Below, piece after piece: positions 24,463 to 25,163 of a stretch of DNA of 25,163 nt. Under the pieces are notes generated by a model. That model ran no database searches and was not told the origin of the DNA. It worked only from the letters and a program-made list of their open reading frames with translations. A program made the position numbers and the translations under genes. Every line of letters starts with the position of its first letter. Within the stretch, counting starts at the first letter, position 1. This DNA is from an uncultured Gammaproteobacteria bacterium (GTDB lineage Bacteria; Pseudomonadota; Gammaproteobacteria; Arenicellales; UBA868). Location of the stretch: NCBI GenBank assembly GCA_913051905.1, contig CAJXBY010000016.1, forward strand, positions 1-25,163, read 5' to 3'.

Positions 24463-25033
24463 AAGACAGAAGATAGCGCGGCGGCGCGCCGTGCCTGGCC
24501 CTCCACACGTTGTTAACGACCATTGTGATGTGAAACACCACGAGTATTGCCAGCAGTACAAATCCGATCAGCACCAGAACCAGCAGCATCGCGACTAGAA
24601 AATAGAGTGTCGTGCTCAGCGCGAAGTTGAGCGCCGCGCGTCCGTCGGCATCCAGTCGCGGTGACCGCCGGCGCCAGCGTTGCCACAGCAGCAGCGGCAG
24701 CCACAGCTGACCGAGCGGCAGGCCTGCGTAGATGCTGAGTGCGCTGAGGTGAAGGGCCGGACTCCGCCAGCCCGGTTGTAACAACGGCTTTAGGGGCTGA
24801 ACGGGCACGGCCGGGAGCCGTCTGGCCAGACCGAGGACACCGGTCAGTCCCAGAACCTGGGCAAAAACCAGGATCGTCAGTACGGCTGAAAAGGAGGCTG
24901 CCGGCAGAGCAGTTTCGTCCGCCGCAACGACTTTCAGAATGACCAAGCCGGCGGCGACGGCTGAAGACACTACACCGCCGAGCAGGAACAGCCACGGCAG
25001 AAATTTCAATAGTGTTGACTCCGGTGCAGCCAA
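24446..25033 (-). CDS. DUF4870-like membrane protein
   Basis: This 195-residue protein has about four hydrophobic segments (near residues 9-33, 45-68, 92-118 and 140-178). The second half ('[22 protein letters not shown]', then '[10 protein letters not shown]' and '[15 protein letters not shown]') matches the DUF4870/Tic20-like pattern, in which a short loop with 'A-L-N-F' follows a basic cytosolic segment. No enzymatic residues are evident, and the function of this family is not established. The first ~90 residues carry two extra helices not typical of short DUF4870 proteins. It is convergent with hemL, with a 17-bp overlap of the coding ends. A longer minus-strand frame reaching 25121 in another phase is a shadow. 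Confidence 0.65.
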   Translation of the reverse strand: MAAPESTLLKFLPWLFLLGGVVSSAVAAGLVILKVVAADETALPAASFSAVLTILVFAQVLGLTGVLGLARRLPAVPVQPLKPLLQPGWRSPALHLSALSIYAGLPLGQLWLPLLLWQRWRRRSPRLDADGRAALNFALSTTLYFLVAMLLVLVLIGFVLLAILVVFHITMVVNNVWRARHGAPPRYLLSFNFLD

Positions 25034-25097
25034 ACACCACCACTGCCGTGCTCACAGCACAGCATACAAAGCCCAGATCGAGACAGGTAACAGCCAG

Positions 25098-25114
25098 CCG
25101 GCCGGGACGGCCGG
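25098..25114. repeat. GC-rich perfect inverted repeat
   Basis: CCGGCCG (25098-25104) and CGGCCGG (25108-25114) make a 7-bp stem around a GGA loop. It lies 12-28 bases beyond possible minus-strand stop codons at 25122-25128 and upstream of the DUF4870-like gene. It lacks a clear T run, so a terminator role is only possible. Confidence 0.35.
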
Positions 25115-25125
25115 TGGACAATCAG

Positions 25126-25163
25126 TCAGTCCGCTGGTGCGACGTCTTCAGCGGCCGGGCCTT
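25126..25163 (-). CDS. Possible C-terminal end of a minus-strand gene (cut by the window edge)
   Basis: One minus-strand frame is open from the right edge to TGA at 25126-25128 and reads GPAAEDVAPAD. The acidic, Ala/Pro-rich composition is typical of a protein tail, and the GC-rich hairpin just downstream fits a gene end. Eleven codons are too few to prove coding, and a second frame stops at 25122-25124. Confidence 0.2.
   Translation of the reverse strand, partial: GPAAEDVAPAD

Noticed and set aside
24513..25121. 202-codon minus-strand frame over the DUF4870-like gene
   Set aside because: Its Arg/Ala/Cys-rich sequence is a frame shadow of the DUF4870-like gene, which has clear membrane helices and a family pattern.

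Overview
The window looks like a piece of a gammaproteobacterial chromosome with moderately high GC. The main evidence is housekeeping synteny: rhlB (minus strand) lies divergent to trxA, followed by rho, rpmE and, further on, prmB, a rubredoxin and hemL. The rhlB/trxA/rho order is the one known from E. coli and its relatives. No phage, IS element, CRISPR array, tRNA or rRNA was seen. The species cannot be named from this sequence.

Layout. (1) Positions 1-130 hold the C-terminal end of a diaminopimelate decarboxylase-like gene (lysA). (2) Positions 218-16414 are an accessory block that reads as a cell-surface glycan or glycolipid locus. It contains two multi-membrane-spanning GT-C-type glycosyltransferases, an AsnB-type amidotransferase, a flippase-like membrane domain fused to a beta-propeller, a sugar-nucleotide epimerase/dehydratase, a GT4 glycosyltransferase, a GlpD-like FAD dehydrogenase, a subtilisin-like protease with a barrel-like C-terminus, a second flippase-like membrane protein and a hexapeptide-repeat acyltransferase. 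Most of these genes are on the minus strand. GlpD, GT4 and epimerase are joined by 4-base stop/start overlaps (TTGA at 8217-8220, ATGA at 7003-7006), so they are probably translated as one coupled unit. (3) Positions 16433-20390 are an RNA-metabolism and translation core: rhlB, trxA, rho, rpmE. Two leaders there look regulatory: a C-rich, G-poor tract before rho and an inverted repeat ending next to the rpmE ribosome binding site. (4) Positions 20411-22850 hold a secreted SNase-like nuclease, a SCO1/SenC copper protein and prmB, closely packed on the plus strand. (5) Positions 22869-25163 hold a 56-residue rubredoxin divergent from hemL, a DUF4870-like membrane protein convergent with hemL, and possibly the last codons of another minus-strand gene.

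How the genes may work together. The accessory block has the parts expected for making, modifying and exporting a surface glycan: nucleotide-sugar modification, glycosyl transfer at the membrane on both faces, acylation, amidation and possible lipid-carrier handling. The product is unknown. The unusual elements are the flippase/beta-propeller fusion, the coupled GlpD-GT4-epimerase unit, and the protease that carries an internal hydrophobic segment before a putative outer-membrane barrel. These are the best candidates for an undescribed system. Their roles are inferred from architecture and context only.
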